Source of the DNA: Bradyrhizobium macuxiense
GTDB taxonomy: Bacteria; Pseudomonadota; Alphaproteobacteria; Rhizobiales; Xanthobacteraceae
Assembly (NCBI RefSeq): GCF_007993935.1
Contig: NZ_VITY01000002.1
Coordinates: 496,001-560,000 of the forward strand
Reading direction: 5' to 3'
DNA length: 64,000 bases
Part shown: piece by piece, positions 8,182 through 16,379 of the stretch
Numbering within the stretch: the stretch's first letter is position 1
Layout of the letters: each line of letters opens with the position of its first letter
Position numbers and translations under genes: made by a program
The notes under the pieces: generated by a model
Databases searched by the model: none
What the model was told of the DNA's origin: nothing
What the model saw: only the letters and a program-made list of their open reading frames with translations

Positions 8182-9183
8182 CTAGTTGATCGCGCGGATC
8201 AGGTTCTTGATCTTCTCCGCGTGCGGACCGAGCTCCTTGGCGAGCTTGTCGAGATAGGGATCGGCGATGGCGGTGAAGCTCTTCTTGTCCACGTCCTCGA
8301 CCACCTTGACGCCGAACGATTTCAGCTTGGTCAGCGCGTTCCGCTCCAGTTCGAACGCCTTCTGCGGCTCCTTGGCGCTGACCTCGTTGGCGGCGGCCTG
8401 CACCCACTGCTTCTGTTCGGCGGAGAGGCTCTGCCACAGCTTGTCGGAGACGAACAGCAGCGCATTGTTGGCCTCGTGCTCGGTGATAGAAAGCACCGGC
8501 GCGACCTCATAGTGCTTGTTGACGAGATAGACGTTGATGCTGTTCTCGGCGGCGTCGACCACGCCGGTCTGCAGCGAGGTGTAGACGCTGCCGAACGGCA
8601 TATGCACCGTCTGCGCGCCGTAGGCCGGGAACATGGTGTCCTCGGTCGCGGTCGCCTGCACCCGGACCTTCAGGCCCTTGAGATCGCCGACGTTGTGGAT
8701 TTCCTTCTTGCTATAGATGTGACGCACGCCCTGCGAGCCGGTGCCGATCACATGCAGGCCCTGGGCGGTGTCGTCGATCATCGTCTTGATGGCGTCGAAC
8801 ACCTTTGGATCGGCAAGCGCTTTGATCACATGGGCGTCATTGCGGAACAGAAAGTGCAGCGACATCACGCCGGCCTGCGGCGAGATCGTCGCGGTATTGG
8901 CCGAGGAGATGATCGCGAACTCGATATCGCCCGACTTCACGAGCTGCAGCAGCTGCGGCTCCTGGCCGAGCTGCGCGCCGGGATATTGATCGACGATCAT
9001 CGTCCCCTTGCTCAATTCCTTGAGCTTCTCGGCGAACAGATCACCGGCCACCGAATATCCGGTGTTGCGCGGCTGGTCGTAGGCGAAGCGGAAGTGCTTG
9101 ACCTCCTGCGCACCGGCGCGCGCGGGCAGCAGCAGCGCTGCCGCGGCCATGGCGATCCCGACGATCCTGGCTGAAGTGCCCAT
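8182..9183 (-). CDS. dctP: TRAP transporter substrate-binding protein (DctP-like)
   Basis: A 333-aa periplasmic binding protein of the DctP family. A signal peptide (residues 1 to about 24, cleavage near ARAGA) is followed by the mature domain. The conserved segment LKGLKVRVQ contains the Arg that usually contacts the substrate carboxylate. PFGSVYTSLQTGVVDAAEN is a family hallmark. I chose ATG 9183 over the upstream frame start at 9219 because AGGGGGA lies 8 nt before it and the signal peptide then starts properly. Predicted GntR operators lie 54 and 117 bp upstream. It captures a carboxylated sugar or related acid for DctQM. Confidence 0.92.
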   Translation of the reverse strand: MGTSARIVGIAMAAAALLLPARAGAQEVKHFRFAYDQPRNTGYSVAGDLFAEKLKELSKGTMIVDQYPGAQLGQEPQLLQLVKSGDIEFAIISSANTATISPQAGVMSLHFLFRNDAHVIKALADPKVFDAIKTMIDDTAQGLHVIGTGSQGVRHIYSKKEIHNVGDLKGLKVRVQATATEDTMFPAYGAQTVHMPFGSVYTSLQTGVVDAAENSINVYLVNKHYEVAPVLSITEHEANNALLFVSDKLWQSLSAEQKQWVQAAANEVSAKEPQKAFELERNALTKLKSFGVKVVEDVDKKSFTAIADPYLDKLAKELGPHAEKIKNLIRAIN

Positions 9184-9234
9184 CGCGACGTTCCCCCTGT
9201 TTTTGATTGACGCGATCATCCCATCAGTCCCGCG

Positions 9235-9247
9235 GGATTGTCAATAA
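9235..9247. promoter_or_regulatory. Predicted GntR operator upstream of dctP
   Basis: GGATTGTCAATAA matches 11 of 13 positions of the palindrome TTATTGWCAATAA found perfectly between ilvD-like and gntR genes. It is 52 bp upstream of the dctP start codon, a position suitable for repression. Confidence 0.5.
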
Positions 9248-9299
9248 AACAGAGGTAATCAGCTCGTCGTAGGCGCGAACGAGCGCCGCATTGCAGAAA

Positions 9300-9312
9300 T
9301 TATCGACAATTC
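9300..9312. promoter_or_regulatory. Weaker second GntR-type site upstream of dctP
   Basis: TTATCGACAATTC matches 10 of 13 positions of TTATTGWCAATAA. It lies 63 bp from the stronger site, about the same spacing as the two sites in the gntR promoter region (63 bp apart), suggesting two-site binding. Confidence 0.35.
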
Positions 9313-9335
9313 AGCAAGTGGCCGAACTTTGCGCG

Positions 9336-11039
9336 TCACTTCCCCTTGGCGCGCATGAAGTCGAAATCGCAGCCCTCGTCGGCTTGCAGGATCGTCTCAT
9401 TGAACAGATGCGCATAGCCGCGCCTGGCCCAGTCAGGCGTGCCGACCGGCGCGAGCGCAGCGCGACGCTTCTCGAGCTCAGCCTTATCGACCAGCAGATC
9501 GATGCTGCGCTTGGCGACATCGAGGCGGATCATGTCGCCGTTCCGCACCAGGCCGAGCGGACCGCCGACGGCGGATTCCGGCGTGATGTGCAGCACGATG
9601 GTGCCGAACGCGGTGCCGCTCATCCGCGCATCGGAGATGCGGACCATGTCCTTGACGCCGGCGCGCGCGAGCTTCTTCGGGATCGGCAGGTAGCCCGCCT
9701 CCGGCATGCCGGGTGCGCCCTTCGGGCCGGCATTGCGCAGCACCAGCACGTCGTCGGCAGTGACATCGAGCGCGGGATCGTCGACCCGCAGCGTCATGTC
9801 CTCGACCGACTCGAACACCACGGCGCGGCCGGTGTGCTGCAGCAGCTTCGGGCTCGCCGCCGACTGCTTGATGACGGCACCGCGCGGCGCGAGATTGCCG
9901 TGCAGGATCGCCATCGCGCCTTCGGACTTGATCGGGTTGGCCTTGGAGCGGATCGCATCCTGTCCCGGCACGTCCTCCGCGTTGGCGACGACCTCGCGCA
10001 GGGTCTGACCGGTGATCGTCTTGGCATCGAGGTCGATGAGGTCGCCGAGCTGCACCATCAGTTTCGGCACGCCGCCGGCATGATGGAAGTGCTCCATGTA
10101 GTGCTCGCCCGACGGCTTGAGGTCGACCAGCACGGGTACCTCACGGCCCAGCCTGTCGAATGCCTCGAGGTCGATCTTGTGCGGAGAACGGTTGGCGATT
10201 GCGGTGAGATGAATGAGCCCGTTGGTCGAGCCGCCGATCGCCTGCATCACGACCTGCGCATTACGGAACGAGGACGGCGTCAGGATCTCGCTCGGCTTCG
10301 GTCCCTTGGTCTTCGCCATTTCGGCGGCGACGCGGCCGCTGGCTTCGGCGGAGCGGAAGCGTTCGGCATGCGGCGCCGGGATGGTCGCGCTCATCGGCAG
10401 CGACAGACCAAGCGCCTCGGTGATGCAGGCCATGGTGGAGGCCGTGCCCATCACCATGCAGGTGCCCACGGAAGGCGCAAGGCGCCCGTTGACCGCCTCG
10501 ATCTCATTGTCGTCGATCTCGCCGGCGCGATACTTGCCCCACAGCCGGCGGCAGTCGGTGCAGGCGCCGAGCACCTCGCCCTTGTGATGACCGACCACCA
10601 TCGGCCCGACCGGAATCACCACCGTCGGCAGGTCGGCGCTGATCGCGGCCATGATCTGTGCCGGCAGGGTCTTGTCGCAGCCGCCGATCACGATTACCGC
10701 ATCCATCGGCTGGGCGCGGATCATCTCCTCGGTGTCCATCGCCATCAGGTTGCGCAGATACATCGAGGTCGGATGGGCAAAGCTCTCGGCGATCGAGATG
10801 GTCGGGAATACGAACGGCATCGCGCCCGACAGCATCACGCCGCGCTTCACGGCCTCGATGATCTGCGGAACGTTGCCGTGGCAGGGGTTGTAGTCGCTGT
10901 AGGTGTTGGTGATGCCGACGATCGGGCGATTGAGCGCATCGTCCGAATAGCCCATCGCCTTGATGAACGCCTTGCGCAGGAACAGCGAGAAGCCGGCGTC
11001 ACCATAGCTGGTCAGTCCCTTGCGAAGTCCGTCGGCCAT
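9336..11039 (-). CDS. IlvD/Edd-family sugar acid dehydratase
   Basis: A 567-aa iron-sulfur dehydratase. Cluster and active-site cysteines are visible as Cys53 (YNPCHGN), Cys121 (GGCDKT) and Cys194 (GTCMVMG). ISDARMSGTAFG at the C-terminal part is the family signature. Both true dihydroxy-acid dehydratases and pentonate/hexonate dehydratases share these features. The second is favoured because neighbours are a TRAP transporter, an FCD-type GntR regulator, a lactonase and a uronate-dehydrogenase-like gene, and no branched-chain amino acid genes are present. The reaction would be removal of water from an aldonate or aldarate to give a 2-keto-3-deoxy acid. I start at ATG 11039 (GAGAAG upstream), 72 codons inside the open frame. 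Confidence 0.85.
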   Translation of the reverse strand: MADGLRKGLTSYGDAGFSLFLRKAFIKAMGYSDDALNRPIVGITNTYSDYNPCHGNVPQIIEAVKRGVMLSGAMPFVFPTISIAESFAHPTSMYLRNLMAMDTEEMIRAQPMDAVIVIGGCDKTLPAQIMAAISADLPTVVIPVGPMVVGHHKGEVLGACTDCRRLWGKYRAGEIDDNEIEAVNGRLAPSVGTCMVMGTASTMACITEALGLSLPMSATIPAPHAERFRSAEASGRVAAEMAKTKGPKPSEILTPSSFRNAQVVMQAIGGSTNGLIHLTAIANRSPHKIDLEAFDRLGREVPVLVDLKPSGEHYMEHFHHAGGVPKLMVQLGDLIDLDAKTITGQTLREVVANAEDVPGQDAIRSKANPIKSEGAMAILHGNLAPRGAVIKQSAASPKLLQHTGRAVVFESVEDMTLRVDDPALDVTADDVLVLRNAGPKGAPGMPEAGYLPIPKKLARAGVKDMVRISDARMSGTAFGTIVLHITPESAVGGPLGLVRNGDMIRLDVAKRSIDLLVDKAELEKRRAALAPVGTPDWARRGYAHLFNETILQADEGCDFDFMRAKGK

Positions 11040-11088
11040 TTTCTTCTCGTCCCGTGGTTGTTCGGGCGCACTTAAGGAGCGGCCGGAA

Positions 11089-11101
11089 TTATTGTCAATA
11101 T
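11089..11101. promoter_or_regulatory. Predicted GntR operator, ilvD-proximal
   Basis: TTATTGTCAATAT matches 12 of 13 positions of the palindrome TTATTGWCAATAA. It lies 50 bp upstream of the dehydratase start codon in the divergent intergenic region. Confidence 0.5.
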
Positions 11102-11151
11102 GAGATAATCCAGAGGCAGTGCGTGGCTGGTCTGCGGCAAAATCGCCCTCA

Positions 11152-11164
11152 TTATTGACAATAA
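11152..11164. promoter_or_regulatory. Predicted GntR operator, gntR-proximal, perfect palindrome
   Basis: TTATTGACAATAA is a perfect inverted repeat around a central A. It lies 48 bp upstream of the gntR start codon, which suggests autoregulation. Three more matches lie in this region and before dctP, and I noticed none elsewhere in the window. Confidence 0.55.
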
Positions 11165-11212
11165 CCGCGGCGCCGTGCTGACCTCCGGCATCGCCCCCGA
11201 AGCCCAGAGCCC

Positions 11213-11905
11213 ATGAAAGCCGAGCCCATCCCGCCCGAACTCCAGGCCCCCTCACGCGAGGAGGAACAGGCGGAAGTGATCCGCCGGCTGGAGGAGGACA
11301 TCATCTTCGGCCGCTTTGCGCCGGGTTTGCGGCTGGTCGAGGATACCCTGATGCAGCGCTACGGCGCGAGCCGGCATTTCGTCCGCCAGGCGCTGTTCCA
11401 GCTCGAGCGCCAGGGCATCGTGCTGCGCGAGAAGAATGTCGGCGCCACGGTGCGGTTCTATTCGGCCGAGGAAGTGCGGCAGATCTACGAGGTGCGCGAG
11501 ATGCTGACGCGCCAGGCCGCGTTGATGATCGCCCTGCCCGCGCCCGACGGCCTGATCGACCAGTTGAGCGAGCTGCAGCGGCACTACTGCCTCAAGGCCG
11601 ACGCGCAGGACATGCGCGGCATCCACGAGACCAACGATGCATTCCACCTCGCGCTGTTCTCGGCCTGCGGCAATCCCTATCTGGTCCGCTCGCTGCAGGA
11701 CTACATGAACCTGACGCTGCCGATGCGCGCCAAGAACCTCGCCGACAGCGAGGGGCTCGCGCTGTCGCGCCGTCAGCACGAACTGATGATCGAGCTCCTG
11801 AAGGGCCGCGACAGCTGGGCGCTGGCGCAGCTCTGCGTCGATCACATGCAGTACAGCAAGGCGGACTATCTCGTCCGCATCTCCAACGACAAAAAGCCGC
11901 AATAG
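11213..11905 (+). CDS. GntR family regulator, FadR/FCD subfamily
   Basis: A 230-aa regulator with a winged helix at about residues 20-88 (EEDIIFGRFAPGLRLVEDTLMQRYGASRHFVRQAL is spread over it) and an all-helical FCD ligand domain from about 98 to 222. FCD metal-binding His/Asp positions are plausible at ETNDAFHLALF and DHMQYSKADY. FCD regulators usually repress sugar-acid or amino-acid catabolic genes and release DNA when the acid binds. It is divergent from the dehydratase, and shared palindromes before dctP and the dehydratase support control of both. The ATG at 11213 lacks a strong Shine-Dalgarno. Confidence 0.88.
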   Translation: MKAEPIPPELQAPSREEEQAEVIRRLEEDIIFGRFAPGLRLVEDTLMQRYGASRHFVRQALFQLERQGIVLREKNVGATVRFYSAEEVRQIYEVREMLTRQAALMIALPAPDGLIDQLSELQRHYCLKADAQDMRGIHETNDAFHLALFSACGNPYLVRSLQDYMNLTLPMRAKNLADSEGLALSRRQHELMIELLKGRDSWALAQLCVDHMQYSKADYLVRISNDKKPQ

Positions 11906-11939
11906 CGCGATACGCGGCCTGCTCGTGAAGGAGACGGCG

Positions 11940-12512
11940 ATGCGTTATGTGGCTTTGTTGATCGGATCGTGCGCTGCGCAGCTCGCGCTTGGCGGCATTG
12001 CTCAAGCGGCCGATCCGCGCGCGACAGAACTCACCTACGAGCCCTGGACCAAGACCTGCCTGACCGAGGCGAGTTGCTTCGTCGCTGCCGCCGCGCGCGG
12101 CCAGTGCGCGCCGTCGGGCGGCACCATCAGCATCTCGCCGCAGAGCAGCACGCGCGCGCTGCTGACCGCCAATGTCGGAACGCGGACCATGCTGGAAGGC
12201 ACGATCAGTCTGCGGATCGATCAGGACGAGCCGATGCAGATCGCCCGGACGCACTGCTACACGCTCGGCTGCGGCGGCACGCTGGAGGCCAATGGCGAGC
12301 TGATCGAACGGCTCAAGCACGCGCAGACGATCGTGGTGGAAGCCAAGAACCTGACCGGGCAGAAGATCAGCCTCTCCTTCCCGCTCGCCCACTTCTCCCA
12401 GACCTATGACGGACCCGGAAGCGCCCCCAAGGCGACATCCGGGAAGAGCGCGAGCGAGCCGCAGCGCCAGCACACCGAGGCGGTGAAGCAGCTGCCGCAG
12501 TGCGACGACTGA
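11940..12512 (+). CDS. Invasion-associated locus B (IalB)-like exported protein
   Basis: A 190-aa protein with a signal peptide (MRYVALLIGSCAAQLALGG, cleavage near AQAA). After it comes a domain with the spaced Trp/Cys pattern of the IalB family: EPWTKTCLTEASCFV, then HCYTLGCGGTLEA. IalB-like proteins are periplasmic or surface proteins found widely in Rhizobiales; the function in non-pathogens is unknown. The start ATG 11940 is set by AAGGAG 8 nt upstream; an upstream GTG at 11925 is unlikely. It follows gntR by 34 bp and may be co-transcribed. Its stop codon directly abuts the stop of the convergent gene, with no spacer. Confidence 0.7.
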   Translation: MRYVALLIGSCAAQLALGGIAQAADPRATELTYEPWTKTCLTEASCFVAAAARGQCAPSGGTISISPQSSTRALLTANVGTRTMLEGTISLRIDQDEPMQIARTHCYTLGCGGTLEANGELIERLKHAQTIVVEAKNLTGQKISLSFPLAHFSQTYDGPGSAPKATSGKSASEPQRQHTEAVKQLPQCDD

Positions 12513-13334
12513 TCACTTCTTCCAGTCGATCACCCCTGTCCTGTCGCCGTCGAACTCCATGCTGCAGAACGCGCCGCCCTGGTAGTAATCGCCGACCGGA
12601 TCGGGCGGCAGCTTGGCCTGCTCGGCCATCGCGTGTTCGCGAAAATCTTCGCCGCGGCCGGTCGGACGATAGCCGAGATCGTAGGCGCGGTGATTGTCCC
12701 ACCACGAGCGCTCATTGTAGGACGCGCCGTACAGCACCTCGAAATGAATGTCGGGATGTTCGAGCCCGATGCGGCAGAGCTGCACCAGATCTTCCGGCTT
12801 GAGCCAGATCGACAGCCTGCGGTGATCGAGCGGCGCCTCGCCGAAATTGCCGATCCGGATGCAGGTGACTTTCATCCCGTGCTTGTCGGCATAGAGCGCG
12901 CCTAAGCCCTCGCCGAACACCTTGCTCACCCCGTAGCGACTATCCGGCCGCGCGGTGACGTCGGTGCCGATCCGATGGTGGCGCGGGTAGAAGCCGACCG
13001 CGTGATTGGATGAGGCGAAGATCACGCGCTTGACGCCCTGCTTGCGCGCCGCCTCGAACAGATTGTAGCCACCGATGATGTTGGCCTGCAGGATCGCATC
13101 CCAGGAACCTTCGACCGAATAGCCACCGAAATGCAGGATGCCGTCGACGCCCTCGCAGATCGCCTCGACTTGCGCGAGGTCGGCGAGATCGGCCGCCTTG
13201 AATTTTTCGTTGCTGCCGAGATCGGAGGGCTGCTTGATATCGCTCAGCAAGAGGTCCGGATAGATCGGCGGCAGCAGCTTGCGCAGGCTCGTTCCGATTC
13301 CACCCGATGCGCCGGTCATCAATATGCGTGGCAT
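12513..13334 (-). CDS. udh: NAD-dependent epimerase/dehydratase family; uronate dehydrogenase-like
   Basis: A 273-aa short extended-SDR protein. The nucleotide motif is TGASGGIG at 7-14. HFGGYSVEGSWDAILQANI, FASSNHAVGFYP and YGVSK (Tyr134, Lys138) match the pattern I know from Agrobacterium/Pseudomonas uronate dehydrogenase (EC 1.1.1.203), which oxidises D-galacturonate or D-glucuronate to the aldaro-lactone. The divergent SMP-30 lactonase would open that lactone. An alternative is another sugar dehydrogenase of the same fold. The ATG at 13334 starts right at the Rossmann strand; the open frame extends 36 codons further without support. Confidence 0.75.
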   Translation of the reverse strand: MPRILMTGASGGIGTSLRKLLPPIYPDLLLSDIKQPSDLGSNEKFKAADLADLAQVEAICEGVDGILHFGGYSVEGSWDAILQANIIGGYNLFEAARKQGVKRVIFASSNHAVGFYPRHHRIGTDVTARPDSRYGVSKVFGEGLGALYADKHGMKVTCIRIGNFGEAPLDHRRLSIWLKPEDLVQLCRIGLEHPDIHFEVLYGASYNERSWWDNHRAYDLGYRPTGRGEDFREHAMAEQAKLPPDPVGDYYQGGAFCSMEFDGDRTGVIDWKK

Positions 13335-13459
13335 GCCGTCCCTCGTCCTTCCCGTTTGCTCAGTGCAATCCTTGGACCGAATTGCGATCGCAGGCCGACA
13401 ATGATAGCAAACCATGCGCTCAAGGAAACACCATCGAAACACAACAACGAGAACAGCAA

Positions 13460-14422
13460 ATGTCCGATGTTCATTCCGCCGGCTGGCATCCCGCGACCTG
13501 CTATCCCGATCCCGCGATCCACGCGCTCGATCCGCGCTTCGAGAAATACTGGCTAAAGCTCTCCGCCGTTGAACGCATCGCCACCGGCCTGCGCTGGGCC
13601 GAAGGTCCGGTGTGGTTCGGCGACGGCCGCTATCTGTTGTGCAGCGACATCCCGAACCAGCGTATCCTCAAATGGGAGGAAGAGACCGGCGCGGTCAGCA
13701 TCTTCCGCAAGCCGTCGAACTTCGCCAACGGCAACACCCGCGATCGCCAGGGCCGGCTGATCACCTGCGAGCACGGCGGCCGCCGCGTCGTGCGCACCGA
13801 GTATGACGGATCGATTACGGTGCTGATCGATTCCTTAGGCGGCAAGCGGCTGAACTCGCCGAACGACGTCGTGGTGAAATCCGACGGCGCGATCTGGTTC
13901 ACCGATCCGATCTTCGGCCTGCTCGGTAATTACGAGGGCTACAAGGCCGATCCGGAGATCGAGCCCAATGTCTACCGGCTCGATCCCGAAACCGGCAAGG
14001 CGACCATCGTCGCCGAGGGCGTGCTCGGCCCGAACGGGCTGTGCTTCTCGCCGGACGAGAAGATCCTCTACGTCGTGGAATCCCGCGGCGTGCCGAACCG
14101 CAAGATCCTGGCCTATGACGTGTCCGCCGACGGCACGACGATCTCCAACAAGCGCGTGTTCATCGATGCCGGTCCCGGCACGCCGGACGGCATGCGTTGC
14201 GACATCGACGGCAACCTGTGGTGCGGCTGGGGCATGGGCGATCCCGAGCTCGACGGCGTCGTGGTGTTCGCACCCGACGGCGTCATGATCGGCCGCATCG
14301 CGCTGCCGGAGCGCTGCGCCAATCTCTGCTTCGGCGGCGTCAAGCGCAACCGCCTGTTCATGGCGGCGAGCCAGTCGATCTATGCGCTCTACGTCAACAC
14401 CCAAGGCGCGTTGGGTGGTTGA
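13460..14422 (+). CDS. SMP-30/gluconolactonase/LRE family protein
   Basis: A 320-aa six-bladed beta-propeller lactonase. Family elements are RWAEGPVWF (metal ligand Glu48), LNSPNDVVVKSDGAIWFTDP, GPNGLCFSPDEKILYVVES and TPDGMRCDIDGNLWCGWG, which carry the Asn and Asp metal ligands. It hydrolyses sugar lactones to the free acid. Placed divergently from the uronate-dehydrogenase-like gene, it fits opening of the lactone made by that enzyme. The start ATG 13460 follows weak GAGA; longer frames upstream run into the intergenic region. No signal peptide is seen, so it is cytosolic. A ~120 bp repeat starts 8 bp after the stop. Confidence 0.88.
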   Translation: MSDVHSAGWHPATCYPDPAIHALDPRFEKYWLKLSAVERIATGLRWAEGPVWFGDGRYLLCSDIPNQRILKWEEETGAVSIFRKPSNFANGNTRDRQGRLITCEHGGRRVVRTEYDGSITVLIDSLGGKRLNSPNDVVVKSDGAIWFTDPIFGLLGNYEGYKADPEIEPNVYRLDPETGKATIVAEGVLGPNGLCFSPDEKILYVVESRGVPNRKILAYDVSADGTTISNKRVFIDAGPGTPDGMRCDIDGNLWCGWGMGDPELDGVVVFAPDGVMIGRIALPERCANLCFGGVKRNRLFMAASQSIYALYVNTQGALGG

Positions 14423-14430
14423 GTTGCTCC

Positions 14431-14559
14431 GTCGTCCCGGCGAAGGCCGGGACCCATACCGCGTAATCTATCGAGCAAGGAAGTCGCAGTACCACGGCAC
14501 GGCCAGTCTTCGCCAAACTCCTCCCTGTGGTTATGGGTCCCGGCTTTCGCCGGGACGAC
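14431..14559. repeat. ~120 bp inverted-repeat element, copy 4
   Basis: The ends are GTCGTCCCGGCGAAGGCCGG and CCGGCTTTCGCCGGGACGAC, 129 bp apart. It lies between the convergent ends of the lactonase and aldehyde dehydrogenase genes. Confidence 0.9.
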
Positions 14560-14641
14560 GGCTAAAATGGCACGTTCAAAACGTCTGACGCCGGAGCGGT
14601 GATCCGCCCCGGCGCCAGAACGTCGTCTCTCGTGGCTTAGC

Positions 14642-16075
14642 TTACGCGGCGTTGTAGCCGGCGACCGCCTTGGCCTCGAGATATTCTTCCAGACCGTAGC
14701 GGCCCCACTCGCGGCCGTTGCCCGACTGCTTGTAGCCGCCGAACGGCGCGGAACGCTCGTTCGGCACGCCCTGCAGGTTGACGTTGCCGGCGCGGATCTG
14801 GCGGCCGACGCGGCGCGCGGTTTCCACGGTGTCGGCCGAGACGTAACCGGCCAGACCATACGGCGTGTCGTTGGCGATCTTCACGGCTTCAGCTTCGTCC
14901 TTGGCGCCGAGGATGGTCAGCACCGGTCCGAAGATCTCCTCGCGGGCGATCGTCATGTCGTTGGTGACGTCGGCGAAGATGGTCGGACGGACATAGAAGC
15001 CCTTGTTGACGCCCTCGGGCAGGCCCGGACCACCGGCGACGAGCGTTGCGCCCTCGTCGATGCCCTTCTGGATCAGCGCCTGGATCTTGTCCCACTGGCC
15101 GCGGTTGACGACCGGGCCGATCGTGGTGCCATCAGCACGCGGATCACCGGCCTTGGTCTTGTCGGCGACGCCCTTCGCGATCGCGGCCACTTCCTTCATC
15201 TTGGAGAGCGGCACGATCATGCGCGACGGCGCGTTGCAGGACTGGCCCGAGTTGTTGAACATGTGCATCACGCCGCCGGTCACTGCCTTGGCGAGGTCAG
15301 CACCCTCGAGGATCACGTTCGGCGACTTGCCGCCGAGCTCCTGGCTGACGCGCTTGACGGTCGGCGCCGCACGCTTGGCGACATCGACGCCGGCGCGGGT
15401 CGAGCCGGTGAACGAGATCATGTCGATGTCCGGATGCTCGCTCATCGCGGCACCCACCTCCGGGCCGAGGCCGTTGAGCAGATTGAACACGCCCTTCGGC
15501 ACGCCGGCTTCATGGAGGATCTCCGCGAAGATCAGCGCCGAGGTCGGGGTGAACTCCGACGGCTTCAGGATCATGGTGCAGCCGGCGGCGAGCGCGGGCG
15601 CGACCTTGCAGGCGATCTGGTTGAGCGGCCAGTTCCAGGGCGTGATCATGCCGACCACGCCGACCGGCTCGCGCACGATCACGGCGGTGCCCATGGTCTC
15701 CTCGAACTCGTACTTCTTCAGCACTTCGAGGGTGTTCATGAGGTGGCCGAGGCCGGCGCCTGCCTGCAGCTTCTCGGCCATCGGCAGCGGCGCGCCCATC
15801 TCGTCGGAGACGGCGGCGCCGATCTCCTTCATGCGGCCCTTGTAGACCTCGACGACCTTGGTGAGCAGCGCGATACGCTCTTCGCGGCTGGTCTTGGAAT
15901 AGGTCTCGAACGCGCGCTTGGCGGCGGCGACTGCCTTGTCGACATCGGCCTTGGAGCCGAGCGCAATCTCGTACATCGCTTCTTCGGTCGCCGGATTGAC
16001 GACGGGGGTGGACTTGCCTTTGACGACGGGATCGACCCAGGCGCCATCGATGTAGAATTGCATACGATTGACCAT
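14642..16075 (-). CDS. Aldehyde dehydrogenase family protein
   Basis: A 477-aa NAD(P)-dependent aldehyde dehydrogenase. Visible are TPWNWPLNQIACKVAPALAAG (Asn of the oxyanion hole), FTGSTRAGVDVAKRAA (cofactor site), LGGKSPNVI with the general base Glu nearby, and SGQSCNAPSR with catalytic Cys280. It oxidises an aldehyde to an acid. In this locus 2-oxoglutarate semialdehyde is an attractive substrate, as the last step of an oxidative sugar-acid route, but related enzymes of this length act on many aldehydes. AGAGG lies 6 nt before ATG 16075 and decides the start; 53 further upstream codons are open but unsupported. Confidence 0.88.
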   Translation of the reverse strand: MVNRMQFYIDGAWVDPVVKGKSTPVVNPATEEAMYEIALGSKADVDKAVAAAKRAFETYSKTSREERIALLTKVVEVYKGRMKEIGAAVSDEMGAPLPMAEKLQAGAGLGHLMNTLEVLKKYEFEETMGTAVIVREPVGVVGMITPWNWPLNQIACKVAPALAAGCTMILKPSEFTPTSALIFAEILHEAGVPKGVFNLLNGLGPEVGAAMSEHPDIDMISFTGSTRAGVDVAKRAAPTVKRVSQELGGKSPNVILEGADLAKAVTGGVMHMFNNSGQSCNAPSRMIVPLSKMKEVAAIAKGVADKTKAGDPRADGTTIGPVVNRGQWDKIQALIQKGIDEGATLVAGGPGLPEGVNKGFYVRPTIFADVTNDMTIAREEIFGPVLTILGAKDEAEAVKIANDTPYGLAGYVSADTVETARRVGRQIRAGNVNLQGVPNERSAPFGGYKQSGNGREWGRYGLEEYLEAKAVAGYNAA

Positions 16076-16239
16076 CGGAAACCTCTTGTAGGGGGCGTAT
16101 GGATAAGGGGAACGGAAAGCGTTCGGCAGGCATCCTTGCACGAAAGCAGGGCGAATTGAACCCGCCATATGCGGGGCGCGGCTCGTGCACGCGAACGGGA
16201 TATAAGGTCGGTTGCGCGCGGCTGGCAAGGCCACGAAGT

Positions 16240-16360
16240 GTCGTCCCGGCGAACGCCGCGACCCATTGCCACCGATGCTGGTGTTGCGGAAGGCTGGGAC
16301 GACGAGTCGCGTTCAAAACACCATTCTGTGGTAATGGGTCCCGGCTTTCGCCGGGACGAC
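16240..16360. repeat. ~120 bp inverted-repeat element, copy 5
   Basis: The ends are GTCGTCCCGGCGAACGCCGC (one arm mutated) and CCGGCTTTCGCCGGGACGAC. It fills the middle of the 304 bp gap between the aldehyde dehydrogenase start and the E1 gene stop; nothing else is recognisable in that gap. Confidence 0.85.
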
Positions 16361-16379
16361 GACATGGTGAGAGCCGGGG

